A stretch of 64,000 bases of DNA from Anaerotignum faecicola (GCA_024460105.1 JANFXS010000003.1:124001-188000), one strand, 5' to 3'; shown: positions 52,809 to 63,240, numbered from the stretch's first letter. Notes: a model not told the origin generated them from the letters alone. A program made the numbers and translations.

Positions 52809-54605
52809 ATGAATAAATACAGAATCTTAGGAATTGCACCTTATGAAGGCTTTAAAGGCTATCTTCTTAATTCGATTAATAAAAGAAACGATATAGATGC
52901 CGAGATATATTCCGCTTCCCTCGACACTGCTGTAGATCTTATCAAATCAATCGATTTATCCCAGTACGATGCGGTAATATCCAGAGGACGTACAGGAAAA
53001 ATGGTTCAAAGCTCTATAAACATACCGTTTGTCAACGTTGAATTTTCCGGATACGATCTTATGCGCGCTTTAAAACTTGCGCAGTTCAGCCAAAATAAAA
53101 AAACGGCTTTCCTAACCTTTTTTGACCTTGCGCAAAGCGCTAAATTTTTAACTGAACTGCTTGAATTCAAAACAAATATTATAATACCGGATCCTCCTTC
53201 AAACAATCAGGAAATGGAAGAAATAATAATGGATCTTTATTACAGCCAGCATGTTCAGCTTTTTGTCGGCGACGGAGCATGCGTAGAATTTGCGGCCACA
53301 CTTGGAGCAGAAACCGTACTTATAACATCAGGCTCCGAAGCAATGGACAAAGCCGTTGATGAAGCCGTAAGCATAATTTCATACACAAGGGAAGAACGCG
53401 AAAAAAATGAATTTTATCACTCGATTTTAGAACAGTCAAATTCGCTTGTTGCCGTCTTTGACAAAAACGCCGATATTGTATATTCAAAGCTCTTTGCTGA
53501 CAGTGAAGCGGCTGAAGCTCACAAATTTTTAAAAAAATATATCTCAAAAACGCTTGCCGACGGTTCGGTTAACTGTATTGAAAATACCACAAATACTATG
53601 TGGCGCGTATCAGGCAAAGCAATCTTATCAGAGAAAAACGAAAAACTTGCCCTATTTGAAATAAGAAAAGCATTTTCAGTTTCGGATAAAAAAATAATGC
53701 CGTTTGAAAGCATAGACATTAAAACATGCCGTGACTGCGCTGCATTAATTTCCGCAAGCGCCGCCCTTTCAGAAATTTGGGAAAAGATTAAGCTTTGGGC
53801 TGCGGGACGTACCCCTATACTCATATACGGCAGCTCAGGAACAGGCAAAAAAACGTTGGCTTATGCAATACATTCCGTAAGTAAGTTTGGTCAAAACCCC
53901 TTTATTTCAATCGACTGCGGAAATATAGACGCTAAAGCCATGAATAAGCTGTTTGAAGACGAACGTTCCCCACTGTTTGAAAACCACTATACAATTTTAT
54001 TTAAAAAAATTAATCTGCTGCCTATGGATCTTCAAAATAAACTAAGCTATTATATTTCAAACACAGCGCTTACTTCCCGCAACAGGGTTATAGCCACATT
54101 CACCGGTAATGCTCCCGGCTTGATTTCTGACAATCAATTTTCTGAGGATCTGTATCATCAGATTGCAGGCGTACACATATATATGCCAGCCCTTCAGGAA
54201 CGTAAAGAAGATATACCTACAATAGCGAGGAATTTCCTTACAATCATTAATCAGCAAATGCCTGTTCAAATTGCCGGTTTTGAGCCTGAAGCTATGCAGC
54301 TTTTATCAAATTATCATTGGGAATACGGTATTACGCAACTGCATTTTCTTTTGAAACAGCTTGTAGTGATGACAAAACACCAGTTTATAACAATAGAAGA
54401 CGTTTCGTCTGTTCTATCGCAAAACGGCGAAACAATAAGAAAAGAAAGCCAAGCCGAAACCCCTATAGACATTACAAAAACACTTGATGAAATCAATCTT
54501 GACATAATAAACATGGTGCTTGCAGAAGAAAACGGAAACCAATCAAAAACAGCAAAACGACTCGGCATAAGCAGAAGCACTCTTTGGAAAAAACTTAGCC
54601 TGTAA
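52809..54605 (+). CDS. PrpR-like regulator with degenerate AAA+ domain
   Basis: A 598-residue regulator. Residues about 1-195 are a PrpR-N-type sensor (ISRGRTGKMVQSSINIPFVNVEFSGYDL), about 200-290 a PAS-like segment, about 315-535 an AAA+ domain and 575-597 a Fis-type helix-turn-helix (NQSKTAKRLGISRSTLWKKL). The AAA+ part keeps a P-loop-like GSSGTGKKT (341-349). The GAFTGA sigma-54 loop is missing, and the Walker B Asp-Glu is replaced by Lys-Lys (TILFKKINLLP). It should therefore neither hydrolyse ATP nor open sigma-54 promoters. It is divergent from the TRAP operon and probably controls it. Confidence 0.85.
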   Translation: MNKYRILGIAPYEGFKGYLLNSINKRNDIDAEIYSASLDTAVDLIKSIDLSQYDAVISRGRTGKMVQSSINIPFVNVEFSGYDLMRALKLAQFSQNKKTAFLTFFDLAQSAKFLTELLEFKTNIIIPDPPSNNQEMEEIIMDLYYSQHVQLFVGDGACVEFAATLGAETVLITSGSEAMDKAVDEAVSIISYTREEREKNEFYHSILEQSNSLVAVFDKNADIVYSKLFADSEAAEAHKFLKKYISKTLADGSVNCIENTTNTMWRVSGKAILSEKNEKLALFEIRKAFSVSDKKIMPFESIDIKTCRDCAALISASAALSEIWEKIKLWAAGRTPILIYGSSGTGKKTLAYAIHSVSKFGQNPFISIDCGNIDAKAMNKLFEDERSPLFENHYTILFKKINLLPMDLQNKLSYYISNTALTSRNRVIATFTGNAPGLISDNQFSEDLYHQIAGVHIYMPALQERKEDIPTIARNFLTIINQQMPVQIAGFEPEAMQLLSNYHWEYGITQLHFLLKQLVVMTKHQFITIEDVSSVLSQNGETIRKESQAETPIDITKTLDEINLDIINMVLAEENGNQSKTAKRLGISRSTLWKKLSL

Positions 54606-54624
54606 AATTACAGAAATCATAAAC

Positions 54625-54700
54625 TTAAATCATACTGAGCAAAAATATCCTTATAACGACAAAAATGCCGTAGTTTTGTTAGTATGACTTAAAGTTTTTT
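54625..54700 (+). terminator. Intrinsic terminator of the regulator gene
   Basis: TTAAATCATACT pairs with AGTATGACTTAA (one G-U) across a 44-base internal region that can fold further, followed by AGTTTTTT. Confidence 0.65.
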
Positions 54701-54870
54701 GATGAATTAAAATTAACATCATCCTTCCCCATCTCTTTTTTAGAGTCATAATATAGTTTTTAATAACCTGAAAATTAAAAACCGTACTATAAAATATGCA
54801 GAGCAGATGTAATGATTTTATTGTAAAACTTTACTTTTAAGGCTATAATATTTTTCAGGAGGTATACCGA

Positions 54871-55062
54871 ATGGGTAAATATTATCGTGTTAAACCGAAA
54901 GAAATTAAAATTTCTTCTCCAAACGGCATTTATATTACAAATGAAGAACAAATAAAAGCAGCTGTAATGCTCCTTTTAACGTCTGCTTATGTTTTGGTAC
55001 CATTTTTAGTTAAACGAAAAATCACGAGAATTATAAAAAATAGAAAAAGAAAGCATGGTTAA
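54871..55062 (+). CDS. Small single-helix membrane protein, function unknown
   Basis: A 63-residue basic protein. The soluble N-terminus (MGKYYRVKPKEIKISSPNG) is followed by one hydrophobic helix (AVMLLLTSAYVLVPFLV, about 31-47) and a Lys/Arg-rich tail ending KNRKRKHG, so the tail should be cytoplasmic. A perfect AGGAGGT lies eight bases before the ATG, which supports a real gene. Family not recognised. It stands alone upstream of ychF. Confidence 0.7.
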   Translation: MGKYYRVKPKEIKISSPNGIYITNEEQIKAAVMLLLTSAYVLVPFLVKRKITRIIKNRKRKHG

Positions 55063-55151
55063 AACATTAAAATGCACTTTATTGTTGCTTAATACCGTTG
55101 TATAAAGTATAATAACACCTAATGCATTTTAATAACGAAAGGACGAATTTT

Positions 55152-56249
55152 ATGAAATTAGGAATCGTTGGACTGCCAAATGTTGGAAAGTCAACTTTAT
55201 TTAATTCAATGACGCTCGGCAAAGCTGAAGCCGCAAATTATCCGTTTTGCACTATCGATCCGAATGTTGGAGTCGTTCCTGTTCCAGATAAACGGCTTGA
55301 AAGGCTTACGGAGCTATATTCATCAGAGAAAACGACGCCGGCAGTAATTGAATTTGTTGATATAGCCGGTCTTGTTAAAGGCGCAAGCAAAGGAGAAGGA
55401 CTCGGAAACAAGTTTTTAAGCCATATAAGGGAAGTTGACGCAATTATACATGTAGTTCGTTGTTTTGACGATCCTAACGTTGTACATGTTGACGGAAACG
55501 TTAATCCTATACGCGATATTGAAACTATTAATATTGAACTTATATTTTCAGATCTTGAAATACTTGAAAGACGCATTTCTAAAACTGTTAAAGCGGCGCG
55601 TGCCGACAAATCTCTCCAGAAAGAGCTTGATATATTAAATGTGCTTAAAGAAACGCTTGAAAACGGCAAATGTGCACGAAGCATTGTATTTGACGATCCC
55701 GATACCGTATCATTTGTCGAAAGCCTTACGCTTTTAACTTCAAAGCCTGTATTATATGCGGCAAACGTACTTGAAGATGACTTGGCCGATGACGGCGCTT
55801 CAAATAATTATGTAAAATCCGTAAGGGAATATGCCCAAGCAGAAGGGTCGGAAGTATTTGTTGTCTGCGCAAAAATCGAAGAAGAAATCTCCGAACTCGA
55901 TAATGATGAAAAGTTGGAATTCCTTGCCGAATTAGGCGTGGAAACAAGCGGCCTTGACAGGCTTATAAGCGCAAGTTACAAGCTTCTTGGATTAATCAGC
56001 TACTTAACAGCCGGCCCGCAGGAAAGCCGTGCATGGACGATTAAAAACGGTACAAAGGCTCCCGGGGCTGCCGGAAAAATACACAGCGACTTTGAACGTG
56101 GATTTATCCGTGCCGAAGTAGTGTCTTATGACGATCTTAACCGTCTTGGTTCATACAGCGCCGCTAAAGAACAGGGGCTTGTAAGAAGCGAAGGTAAGGA
56201 ATATGTCGTTAAAGACGGCGACGTTATATTATTTAGATTTAACGTCTGA
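55152..56249 (+). CDS. ychF: Ribosome-associated YchF/Obg-type ATPase
   Basis: A 365-residue Obg-related P-loop protein. G1 GLPNVGKST is near residues 7-15, G3 VDIAGLVKGASKGEGLGN near 67-84 and the C-terminal TGS-like domain ends in KEYVVKDGDVILFRFNV. YchF binds ATP rather than GTP through a non-canonical G4 motif; here the corresponding stretch is VLYAANVLEDD near 199. The ATG at 55152 follows AAAGGACGAATTTT; an upstream in-frame ATG at 55122 lacks a site. Confidence 0.95.
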   Translation: MKLGIVGLPNVGKSTLFNSMTLGKAEAANYPFCTIDPNVGVVPVPDKRLERLTELYSSEKTTPAVIEFVDIAGLVKGASKGEGLGNKFLSHIREVDAIIHVVRCFDDPNVVHVDGNVNPIRDIETINIELIFSDLEILERRISKTVKAARADKSLQKELDILNVLKETLENGKCARSIVFDDPDTVSFVESLTLLTSKPVLYAANVLEDDLADDGASNNYVKSVREYAQAEGSEVFVVCAKIEEEISELDNDEKLEFLAELGVETSGLDRLISASYKLLGLISYLTAGPQESRAWTIKNGTKAPGAAGKIHSDFERGFIRAEVVSYDDLNRLGSYSAAKEQGLVRSEGKEYVVKDGDVILFRFNV

Positions 56250-56317
56250 TGTATTATGGCTCTATGTCTACAGTTAAACAAACAGTCTGCTCCGTTTCAA
56301 ATTTCAGTTTAACAAAA

Positions 56318-56356
56318 ATAAAACCGGTATACAAAAGTATACCGGTTTTATTTTTC
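56318..56356 (+). terminator. Bidirectional terminator between ychF and the chemoreceptor
   Basis: AAAACCGGTATAC and GTATACCGGTTTT form a perfect 13-bp stem with a four-base loop. ATTTTT follows on the plus strand and ATTTTTG on the minus strand, so it serves both convergent genes. Confidence 0.9.
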
Positions 56357-56394
56357 TAATATAACTTCAAACATATAATAAAAAAATATATGAT

Positions 56395-57984
56395 TTACCT
56401 TAAAGTTCTTAATTTAAATCTTCCTACCAAATTTTTAAGTATGTCTGCCTGTCCGGAAAGTTCTTCACTTGAAGCGGCGCTTTCTTCCGTTGTGGCGCTG
56501 CTGCTGTGAACAGAATCGGTTATCTGTTGTATTCCGAACATTACCTCCTCTATAGATTTTGACTGTTCGGCAGTAGCTTCGTTTATTGATGCAACGGCTT
56601 CAGAAACTTCATGTGCCATTAAAACTACTTCTTTAAGCATATTGGAGGTCTGTGTTACAATTTCCGTCCCGTTTTTAACAGCTGTCATGGAATCTTTAAC
56701 AAGTTCATCTGTGCCTTTAACCGAACTGCCGCTTTTATTTGCAAGCGCACGCACCTCGTCCGCAACAACGGCAAACCCTTTTCCTGCTGTTCCAGCACGC
56801 GCTGCTTCCACCGATGCATTTAACGCCAACAGGTTTGTTTGAAAAGATATATCTTCTATAGTTTTCGTTACCTTTTCTATTCCGGCCGAACTTTTGGAAA
56901 TCTTCTCCATCGCACAAACCATTTCCTGCATACATTCCCCACAGTGTCTTATACTCTCACTTACCTTTTGAACCATTTTATCAGCTTTATCAGCATTCTC
57001 AGCAGTATTTCCAACCTGTTTCGATATATCGCTTACCTTAGAAGTCAATATCTCCATTGACCTTACTTCTTCTTCCGCATTTTCTGCCAAACTTTGTACG
57101 CTGCTTGAAACGTAAGAAGAACTTATTGCAACTTGGTCTGCACTTTCTCCAATATTAGACATAATTTCATTAAGAGAAGCGGTAATACTAATAAGAGAAT
57201 TTTCAATAGCAACAAAATCACCATTAAATTTAGACTTTATAGTAATATCCAAATTTCCTTTGGAAAGTTCGCTTAACTGATATTGTATTTCTTTTATATA
57301 TGAATTCATATTGCTTATCATTATGCGCATACTTTCTGCAAGCATGCCCAGTTCATCATTAGAACGGTAACTTATTTGGGCTGACAAATCTCCCTCGGCA
57401 ACCTGTGCAACACCTTTTTCTATTAGTTTAAGAGGTTTAAGCACCTTTCTGTTCACAATAGCGCCTATTATGATGATACATGACAAATTAATGAAAAATA
57501 TTATCACTGTCACAATTTTCATGTTTGTAATTCCAATGACAGAATTTTCCTCTGCAATACTTACGGCTTCATCTGTTAAACTGAAAAATACCTCGCTTTT
57601 TTTATAAAAACTTTCTACATCATGTTCCCCGGGTTCATGAATCATCTGCTCTTTAAGATCATTATGCCAATATGTACGAACTTCATTCATAGCATCAATA
57701 AATTCTTGGTTTCGCGCCTTCGGTATCTCTAAAGATTCATCTCCATCTATAAGCGCGTCAACAATTTTTTCAAGGTTAGCGGCAATATCATCAACGGGCT
57801 GTCCCAACATATGAAGTTTGGCAATCCGCTGCGCACTTCCGCGTACAACGCCGCTATAGTTTACAACACGCCCGTTGTCCCTGTTAAAATCAAGCATAAT
57901 AAACATAAAGGCAGAACCCGCAAAACTTACAACAGCCAACCACGCCAGTACAATAAAGATCAATTTTTTGATATTCAAATTCAA
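56395..57984 (-). CDS. Methyl-accepting chemotaxis protein
   Basis: A 529-residue chemoreceptor. Transmembrane helix 1 (about 9-30) and helix 2 (about 155-178) flank a helical periplasmic domain of the nitrate-sensor/PilJ type ([26 protein letters not shown]). A HAMP domain follows (about 180-232), then the signalling domain with the hairpin tip [35 protein letters not shown]-type sequence near residue 385. The ligand is unknown. The start is a TTG (57984, or 57978 with better spacing) after AAGGGG. No other chemotaxis gene is in the window. Confidence 0.92.
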   Translation of the reverse strand: MNLNIKKLIFIVLAWLAVVSFAGSAFMFIMLDFNRDNGRVVNYSGVVRGSAQRIAKLHMLGQPVDDIAANLEKIVDALIDGDESLEIPKARNQEFIDAMNEVRTYWHNDLKEQMIHEPGEHDVESFYKKSEVFFSLTDEAVSIAEENSVIGITNMKIVTVIIFFINLSCIIIIGAIVNRKVLKPLKLIEKGVAQVAEGDLSAQISYRSNDELGMLAESMRIMISNMNSYIKEIQYQLSELSKGNLDITIKSKFNGDFVAIENSLISITASLNEIMSNIGESADQVAISSSYVSSSVQSLAENAEEEVRSMEILTSKVSDISKQVGNTAENADKADKMVQKVSESIRHCGECMQEMVCAMEKISKSSAGIEKVTKTIEDISFQTNLLALNASVEAARAGTAGKGFAVVADEVRALANKSGSSVKGTDELVKDSMTAVKNGTEIVTQTSNMLKEVVLMAHEVSEAVASINEATAEQSKSIEEVMFGIQQITDSVHSSSATTEESAASSEELSGQADILKNLVGRFKLRTLR

Positions 57985-58216
57985 TAACCCCTTCCCATAA
58001 TAAATTTGTGCTTTACCCGTATTATATTAGCTAAAAAAAAGCAATAAAAACAAATTGCTGCAGAAAATATTTCATAATTCCATATACTTGTTTATTGCTT
58101 CATATACAGCAAGAAATTAATAATTATTATCTTTTGATAATAACTTTCGCATTATTCAATATACTTTTAAACTGCCGCTTTGTCAAGTCTCTAAGGATAT
58201 ATTCTTAAAATAAATG

Positions 58217-58714
58217 TTAATTTTTTCTTCTGAAATAAAAATATTTTACAATCAAATAGAAAGTATATCCAAAAATAATTCCGAAATTATTTAATAAAAT
58301 ATCGTCTATATCAAAACTTCCCAATTTTGTAACCATTTGAAAAATTTCGATTATAAAAACAAATAAAATTCCTGTTATAAATACGCTAAAAAAAGAATTA
58401 ACTTTTTTGTATATTGTCGGCAGCAAAATACCAAATGGAACAAACGGTATAATATTTCCAAGCAAATTTTTCAAAGCCCACCGTTCATTAATATTTTTAA
58501 CCTGCGCACCTATACTTTTTAACGGAACAATATTACAGTTATACGCTCCCGCCGTGCCGTACGATTCAACCCTGTCCAATAAACTTCCGAATGAACCGTC
58601 AAATTTAATAACCACAAAAACGATAAGCGCAACAATATAGATATGCCATATCAAAATTAAATTTTTCTCTTTGTTTTTTTCTGCCCTTCTCCAATATGCA
58701 CAGTTTTTTGGCAT
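58217..58714 (-). CDS. VanZ family membrane protein
   Basis: About 165 residues with four predicted helices and the VanZ-like core LLGNIIPFVPFGILLPTIYKK, FVFIIEIFQMVTKLGSFDIDDILLNNFGIIFGY. Named after the teicoplanin-resistance accessory protein, most members are uncharacterised. The start is unclear: the ATG at 58714 lacks a good ribosome binding site, while a TTG at 58801 would add 29 basic residues and has only an adjacent AGAGG. No van genes are nearby. Confidence 0.75.
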   Translation of the reverse strand: MPKNCAYWRRAEKNKEKNLILIWHIYIVALIVFVVIKFDGSFGSLLDRVESYGTAGAYNCNIVPLKSIGAQVKNINERWALKNLLGNIIPFVPFGILLPTIYKKVNSFFSVFITGILFVFIIEIFQMVTKLGSFDIDDILLNNFGIIFGYTFYLIVKYFYFRRKN

Positions 58715-58801
58715 TTTTTTAATGTGCTTATATAAATCTCTGTTTTTTCTGTATATTTTAAACACCTCTCTAAATCCTGTTTTTGAATTTTTAGAATACA
58801 A

Positions 58802-59485
58802 GCCTCTTTCAACACGTTTTCTCTGTTCTTTTTAATTCTTTGATGCTCCAAATACATGTAAAACTCAAAACTCCTAATATACTTGAAAGCAAAAATTTCT
58901 ACATACAACAGACGCAACAATGAACAGTATTCCGAAAACCAAAAATATTCCCCAAGCTTTATATGTAAAATAATATCTATATTTTAGATGTCGGATAGAA
59001 TATACCGTTTAATATGAATGTTTCAGCCCAAATTATCAGACCTTCAAAATTCATATCTAACCTCATAAATAATTAATAATTTTTTATTACATCGGAGTTT
59101 AAAACAAATTATATATAAAAACTTCGTATACACTAAATAAAACGGCTATTATATTATTACGCCGATTTACATCGTTGCTAAGATTATAAAATTCTTATAC
59201 TTGAATCTGTCTTGCTATATAATCGTTTCCTCCAAATTAACAGCTTAATATATTATAAACCAAAAACAGAAATCTTTCAAAAAGAATGATTACTTTAAAT
59301 AAACTATCTTAAATACAATATTAAAGTATATTTTATCAGCCAAAATACTACATTTCAACCCATACTTTTCTGCAACTGGAAATATCTGAAAAAAGCAATA
59401 CGGAAAAACCGCACTGCTTTTTTCTAAAGTAATATTTATGTTCTTTTAATATGTGATAAATAAATATCCGCAAAGTTATAAATTT
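58802..59485. other. Gene-free AT-rich region
   Basis: About 680 bp with no ORF that has a ribosome binding site. The only clear element is the terminator of the alanine symporter gene at 59389-59423. Confidence 0.4.
59389..59423 (-). terminator. Intrinsic terminator of the AGCS symporter gene
   Basis: AAAAAAGCA pairs with TGCTTTTTT with an inner CGG/CCG pairing; T runs are present on both strands. Confidence 0.75.
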
Positions 59486-60952
59486 TTATTTTCCTGCCGC
59501 TTTATCTTCATAAAAAACTTTAAAATCAGGATCAGCCTTACCTATTCCCATATACCGCGCCTTGTAATCTTTAACCAATTTGAAATAAACGCCGCTTAAC
59601 GCTACAACGCAAATAATATTAAGCGTTGTCGGGACAGCACAGAAAAAATCCGTTACAAGCCAAACCGTTCCGGTGGGGAGGCCGTAATGTACCGTGTAAA
59701 AAATTGTAAGTAAGCTCGGAAGAGGATATATAACCCTAAAAAACATAAGTATCTTATTTTTTAGCGCAATATTTTTACTTAATGCATGACGAAGAAGGAC
59801 ATCATAGTACATAAACCAGCCTGTCTGAGTCGTAATACCGAAAAGCAATATTGCAATAGCAATAAGTTTTGCCCCAAGGGCGCCATATACCGCATCAAAT
59901 GCAGAAACTGACAACGCTGCGCCTTCAAGGCCCGAACTCCACTGACCGCTCACGATAATTGACAGCGACATAACCGTACATACAAGCATAGTGTCAACGA
60001 ACACTTCAAACATTCCCCAAAGCCCTTGACGTACCGGATGTTCAACATGAGCCTGTGAATGAACCATTGTAGACGAACCCTGTCCGGCTTCGTTGCTGAA
60101 AACCGAACGAGCAATCCCGTTTTGAATTGCCGTTTTCGCCGCTGCTCCTGCAAACCCGCCGACTGCCGCTGTACCTGTGAACGCACTTTTCACAATCAAA
60201 ACAATAGCCGACGGAACTTTCGTAATATTTATTAAAACTATTCCGAGCGCCGCTCCTACAAAAAAAACAACCATAAACGGAACTATTTTTCCTGCAAATT
60301 CTACAACACGTTTGCCTCCGCCCCAAACAATTATCCATACTACAATACTATAAATAATTCCAAATGTAAGTATGTCTATACCGAATGCAGATGTAAAACC
60401 TTCGGCAATAGTATATCCCTGAACGCCGGAAAAGAAATTACATGCAAAACCAACGCCGAAAACTGTGGCAAGCACAGTTGAGATTTTTGCTATTTTCTTA
60501 GGAAGCAACTGTCCTATACCTCTTTGGATATAATATGTAGGGCCGCCATACGGTTCGCCTTTTTCGTCAATGCTCCTATAATAAACGGCAAGCGTAACTT
60601 CAGCACACTTTAATCCCATGCCCAAAAGCGCTGCCACCCATAGCCAAAACAGAGCCCCGGGCCCACCGACTGCGATAGCCGTAGCCACACCGCCTATATT
60701 CCCTACCCCGACAGCCCCTCCAATGGCCGTCGAAATTGCCTGAAATGCACTGACATGGCCGCTTCCGACTTCACGTTCCTCTTTCTTAAAAAGAGAACCG
60801 AACGTTTTGCCCATTAAATATTTAAAATGCCTAAACTGAAAAAAACCTGTGCCAATCGTAAACAACGCCCCTGAACCAAGCACGAGAACAATCAAGGGGG
60901 TTCCCCATAAAAAACCAACGGCGTTTCCTAAAAAGGTAACGATAAAATCCAT
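59486..60952 (-). CDS. Alanine/glycine:cation symporter (AGCS family)
   Basis: A 488-residue sodium-coupled amino acid importer with about 11 helices. Family marks are TGFFQFRHFKYLMGKTFGSLF near residue 35, AISTAIGGAVGVGNIGGVATAIAVGGPGALFWLWVAALLGM-type sequence near 72-112, GGPTYYIQRGIG near 137 and NEAGQGSSTMVHSQA near 292. Substrates in the family are alanine or glycine. The ATG follows AGGAGGGGAATAT. No glycine riboswitch was recognised in the upstream region. Confidence 0.95.
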   Translation of the reverse strand: MDFIVTFLGNAVGFLWGTPLIVLVLGSGALFTIGTGFFQFRHFKYLMGKTFGSLFKKEEREVGSGHVSAFQAISTAIGGAVGVGNIGGVATAIAVGGPGALFWLWVAALLGMGLKCAEVTLAVYYRSIDEKGEPYGGPTYYIQRGIGQLLPKKIAKISTVLATVFGVGFACNFFSGVQGYTIAEGFTSAFGIDILTFGIIYSIVVWIIVWGGGKRVVEFAGKIVPFMVVFFVGAALGIVLINITKVPSAIVLIVKSAFTGTAAVGGFAGAAAKTAIQNGIARSVFSNEAGQGSSTMVHSQAHVEHPVRQGLWGMFEVFVDTMLVCTVMSLSIIVSGQWSSGLEGAALSVSAFDAVYGALGAKLIAIAILLFGITTQTGWFMYYDVLLRHALSKNIALKNKILMFFRVIYPLPSLLTIFYTVHYGLPTGTVWLVTDFFCAVPTTLNIICVVALSGVYFKLVKDYKARYMGIGKADPDFKVFYEDKAAGK

Positions 60953-61529
60953 ATATTCCCCTCCTGACTAAATAAATAGTTTAGCAGTGACATCTCCATA
61001 TAAATTTACACAGTTTCCTAATCCATAAAGTGGCTGCAGAACAAAATGCATACGTTATTTTCATCAGTATATAAACGACTTCCGGTTATACATTCCACAA
61101 AAACAACCATATTTTAAGAAATATTAAATTAATAAACAATATCAAAACGGATACAGTTAACTTTCAGTGTTACCCATCAATATTTAATTATGTTTTATAT
61201 AACAAATACCCTTAACATAAGCCATATATTTTCATTCAGTTATAAAACCAAATTCATTCTGTATTTAAAAAACACCGTCTTGACATTATAAAAGCAATAA
61301 TATATATTTTAATCGGGTTTTAAGTACGCCCTGCCAGTGTATTAAACCCTTCAGCCGTCCCAAAGCTGCAACTTTGAGGCGGCTTTAAATTTACAATATA
61401 TTTCCGCTAGATAATTCGATCATATTTCAGATTGGATTTGTCATTCTGTGAACTTATGTATTTCTTAGACAATGTAATGCATCATATACAGCAAATTCAT
61501 AATATAAAACAATTAATATTTAATTCATC
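60953..61529. other. Intergenic region with one strong hairpin
   Basis: No gene is seen in about 577 bp. A 13-bp stem, AGCCGTCCCAAAG with CTTTGAGGCGGCT (two G-U pairs, six-base loop), is at 61353-61385 and is followed by TTTAAATTT on the plus strand, although no rightward gene precedes it. Promoters for the symporter gene must lie to its left. Confidence 0.45.
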
Positions 61530-62681
61530 TTAAATATTTGCAAATCCAAGTTCAAGATCGGCTATTAAATCTTCGACGTCTTCACAGCCGACAGAAAGCC
61601 TGATTAGATTTCCTTCATGCTGTTTAGGGTGTATTAAAGTCTGCACATCTCCAAGAGACGTAGCAATCGGCATAAGTTTAACGCTGTCAACAAATTTTGC
61701 CATTGTTTCGTATCCGCCTTTTAAATGGAAGGAAACCATACCTCCAAAACCGTTAGGAAGAAGTTTTTCAGCAAGTTCATGCTGCGGATGACTTTCTAAT
61801 CCCGGGTAATATACATATTCAACTTCTTCTTTGGCTTCAAGGTACTTTGCAATAGCGAAAGCATTTTCGCACTGTGCTTTAAGCCTTATCGGGAGAGTCC
61901 GCACACCTCGAAGCGCAAGCCAAGAATCAAACGGACTTATATGAGTCCCTAAATTGTCGTTGTAATAACGTATACGGTCAACCATTTCTTTTGTGCCCGA
62001 AACAAGCCCGCATAAAGCGTCGCCATGGCCAACAACATATTTTGTGCCTGAATGTACAACCATATCTGCACCATGTTCCAGCGGCCTTAAAAGATACGGC
62101 GATAAAAACGTATTGTCAACAATAAACCTTATATTATTTTTATGCGCCAGTTCAGCTATTTTAGGTATATCTGCAAGTTCAAGCCGTGGATTTGACAATG
62201 CTTCAATATAAATTACTTTTGTGTTCGGACGGATTTTGTTTTCTATATTAGCAATATCAATAACATTTACGATATCGACCTCGATTCCTTTTGAAGGAAG
62301 TATATCCTCCAAAGAAGATCTTGTGCAGCAAAAAATGTCGTCTGAAGCTATACAATGATCCCCCGCATTCAAACTGCTTAGCAGCGCAAGATTTACGGCA
62401 GCCATACCGCATGCTGTGATAGCCGCGTCTTCCGCCCCTTCAAGAGAAGCAATTTTCCTTTCCAAAGCTATTGTCGTAGGATTTGTAGATCTGCTGTAAA
62501 GACATGCCCCGGGCTGCCAGCTCATAGCGTCTTCTATCCCCACTTCAAACTCATGCGTTGAGTTATATGCATAAGTTGATGTTTCATAAATAGGCGTATT
62601 AAGAGCTTTGGTAGCTGGATCCGGTCCTTCTCCCGCCTTTATTGCACGGGTTGCAAACTTCATTCGATCATATTTTTCCAT
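61530..62681 (-). CDS. Cys/Met metabolism PLP enzyme (gamma-lyase/synthase-like)
   Basis: A 383-residue fold-type I PLP enzyme. YSRSTNPTTIALE near residue 62, ACGMAAVN near 89, FIVDNTFLSPYL near 179 and the PLP lysine in VVHSGTKYVVGHGD near 205 are standard. The catalytic tyrosine usually found in the LYGCT or CYGGT motif is replaced by phenylalanine (DIFCCTRSS), although the cysteine of the methionine gamma-lyase motif is present. The loop between HPKQHEG and LIRLSVG is about 15 residues shorter than in methionine gamma-lyase. The reaction is therefore uncertain. The ATG follows AAGGAGG. Confidence 0.88.
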   Translation of the reverse strand: MEKYDRMKFATRAIKAGEGPDPATKALNTPIYETSTYAYNSTHEFEVGIEDAMSWQPGACLYSRSTNPTTIALERKIASLEGAEDAAITACGMAAVNLALLSSLNAGDHCIASDDIFCCTRSSLEDILPSKGIEVDIVNVIDIANIENKIRPNTKVIYIEALSNPRLELADIPKIAELAHKNNIRFIVDNTFLSPYLLRPLEHGADMVVHSGTKYVVGHGDALCGLVSGTKEMVDRIRYYNDNLGTHISPFDSWLALRGVRTLPIRLKAQCENAFAIAKYLEAKEEVEYVYYPGLESHPQHELAEKLLPNGFGGMVSFHLKGGYETMAKFVDSVKLMPIATSLGDVQTLIHPKQHEGNLIRLSVGCEDVEDLIADLELGFANI

Positions 62682-63240
62682 AGAAATTCCTCCTTAATAT
62701 ATAAGCTTAATAATAGAATCCCAGATTTTTATCCCTTCCAACATTTATATGTATAACGTTTCAGAAGTTTAAAAATCTCTGGCTTAACCTCATCTTAGCA
62801 TATATAATAACATTTGTAATACTGTTTATTTCAGTGTATAATACAGTATAAATACTGTTTAATAAAATGTTCTTATGAAATTATAATGTAAAATTTATCG
62901 GTTTAACGGAGAATAAACTAAAATATTTTTCAATCAAAATTAAGGCGTAAATTCATACCGCCACACAAAAACATGTGCATCATAATAAAATCTTAACACT
63001 CACAACAGCCGATTATAAAACATCATAATAATCCAAAACAAAAAATGCTCCTTAAAACTGCTCAATATTTAATTTTACATCAGTTAAAACGTAATTTTTC
63101 ATAAAAAACACGGCAATAATTAATTATATTTAAGCATTTCTTAATTATTATAAATAAATATTGCAAATCCGAAAAAAAGATTTATAAAAATTTAAAAAAA
63201 TTCCGGATATAGTTCATTTCAATTTGGAGGTAATATAAAT
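62682..63240. promoter_or_regulatory. Divergent control region with repeated ATACTGT boxes
   Basis: AATACTGTTTA occurs twice (62818-62828 and 62851-62861) and the palindrome ACAGTATAAATACTGT spans 62843-62858. These inverted boxes between a LysR gene and a divergent metabolic gene resemble LysR-type binding sites. The rest, about 380 bp of AT-rich DNA towards 63240, shows no gene. Confidence 0.5.

Noticed and set aside
58657-58920. Minus-strand ORF of 87 codons upstream of the VanZ gene
   Set aside because: Lysine-rich reading of AT-rich DNA that overlaps the VanZ frame; no ribosome binding site and no family resemblance.
60953-61529. Glycine riboswitch upstream of the AGCS symporter
   Set aside because: Looked for the paired glycine-aptamer core; neither the conserved GGAGAG-type segment nor the tandem aptamer layout is present.
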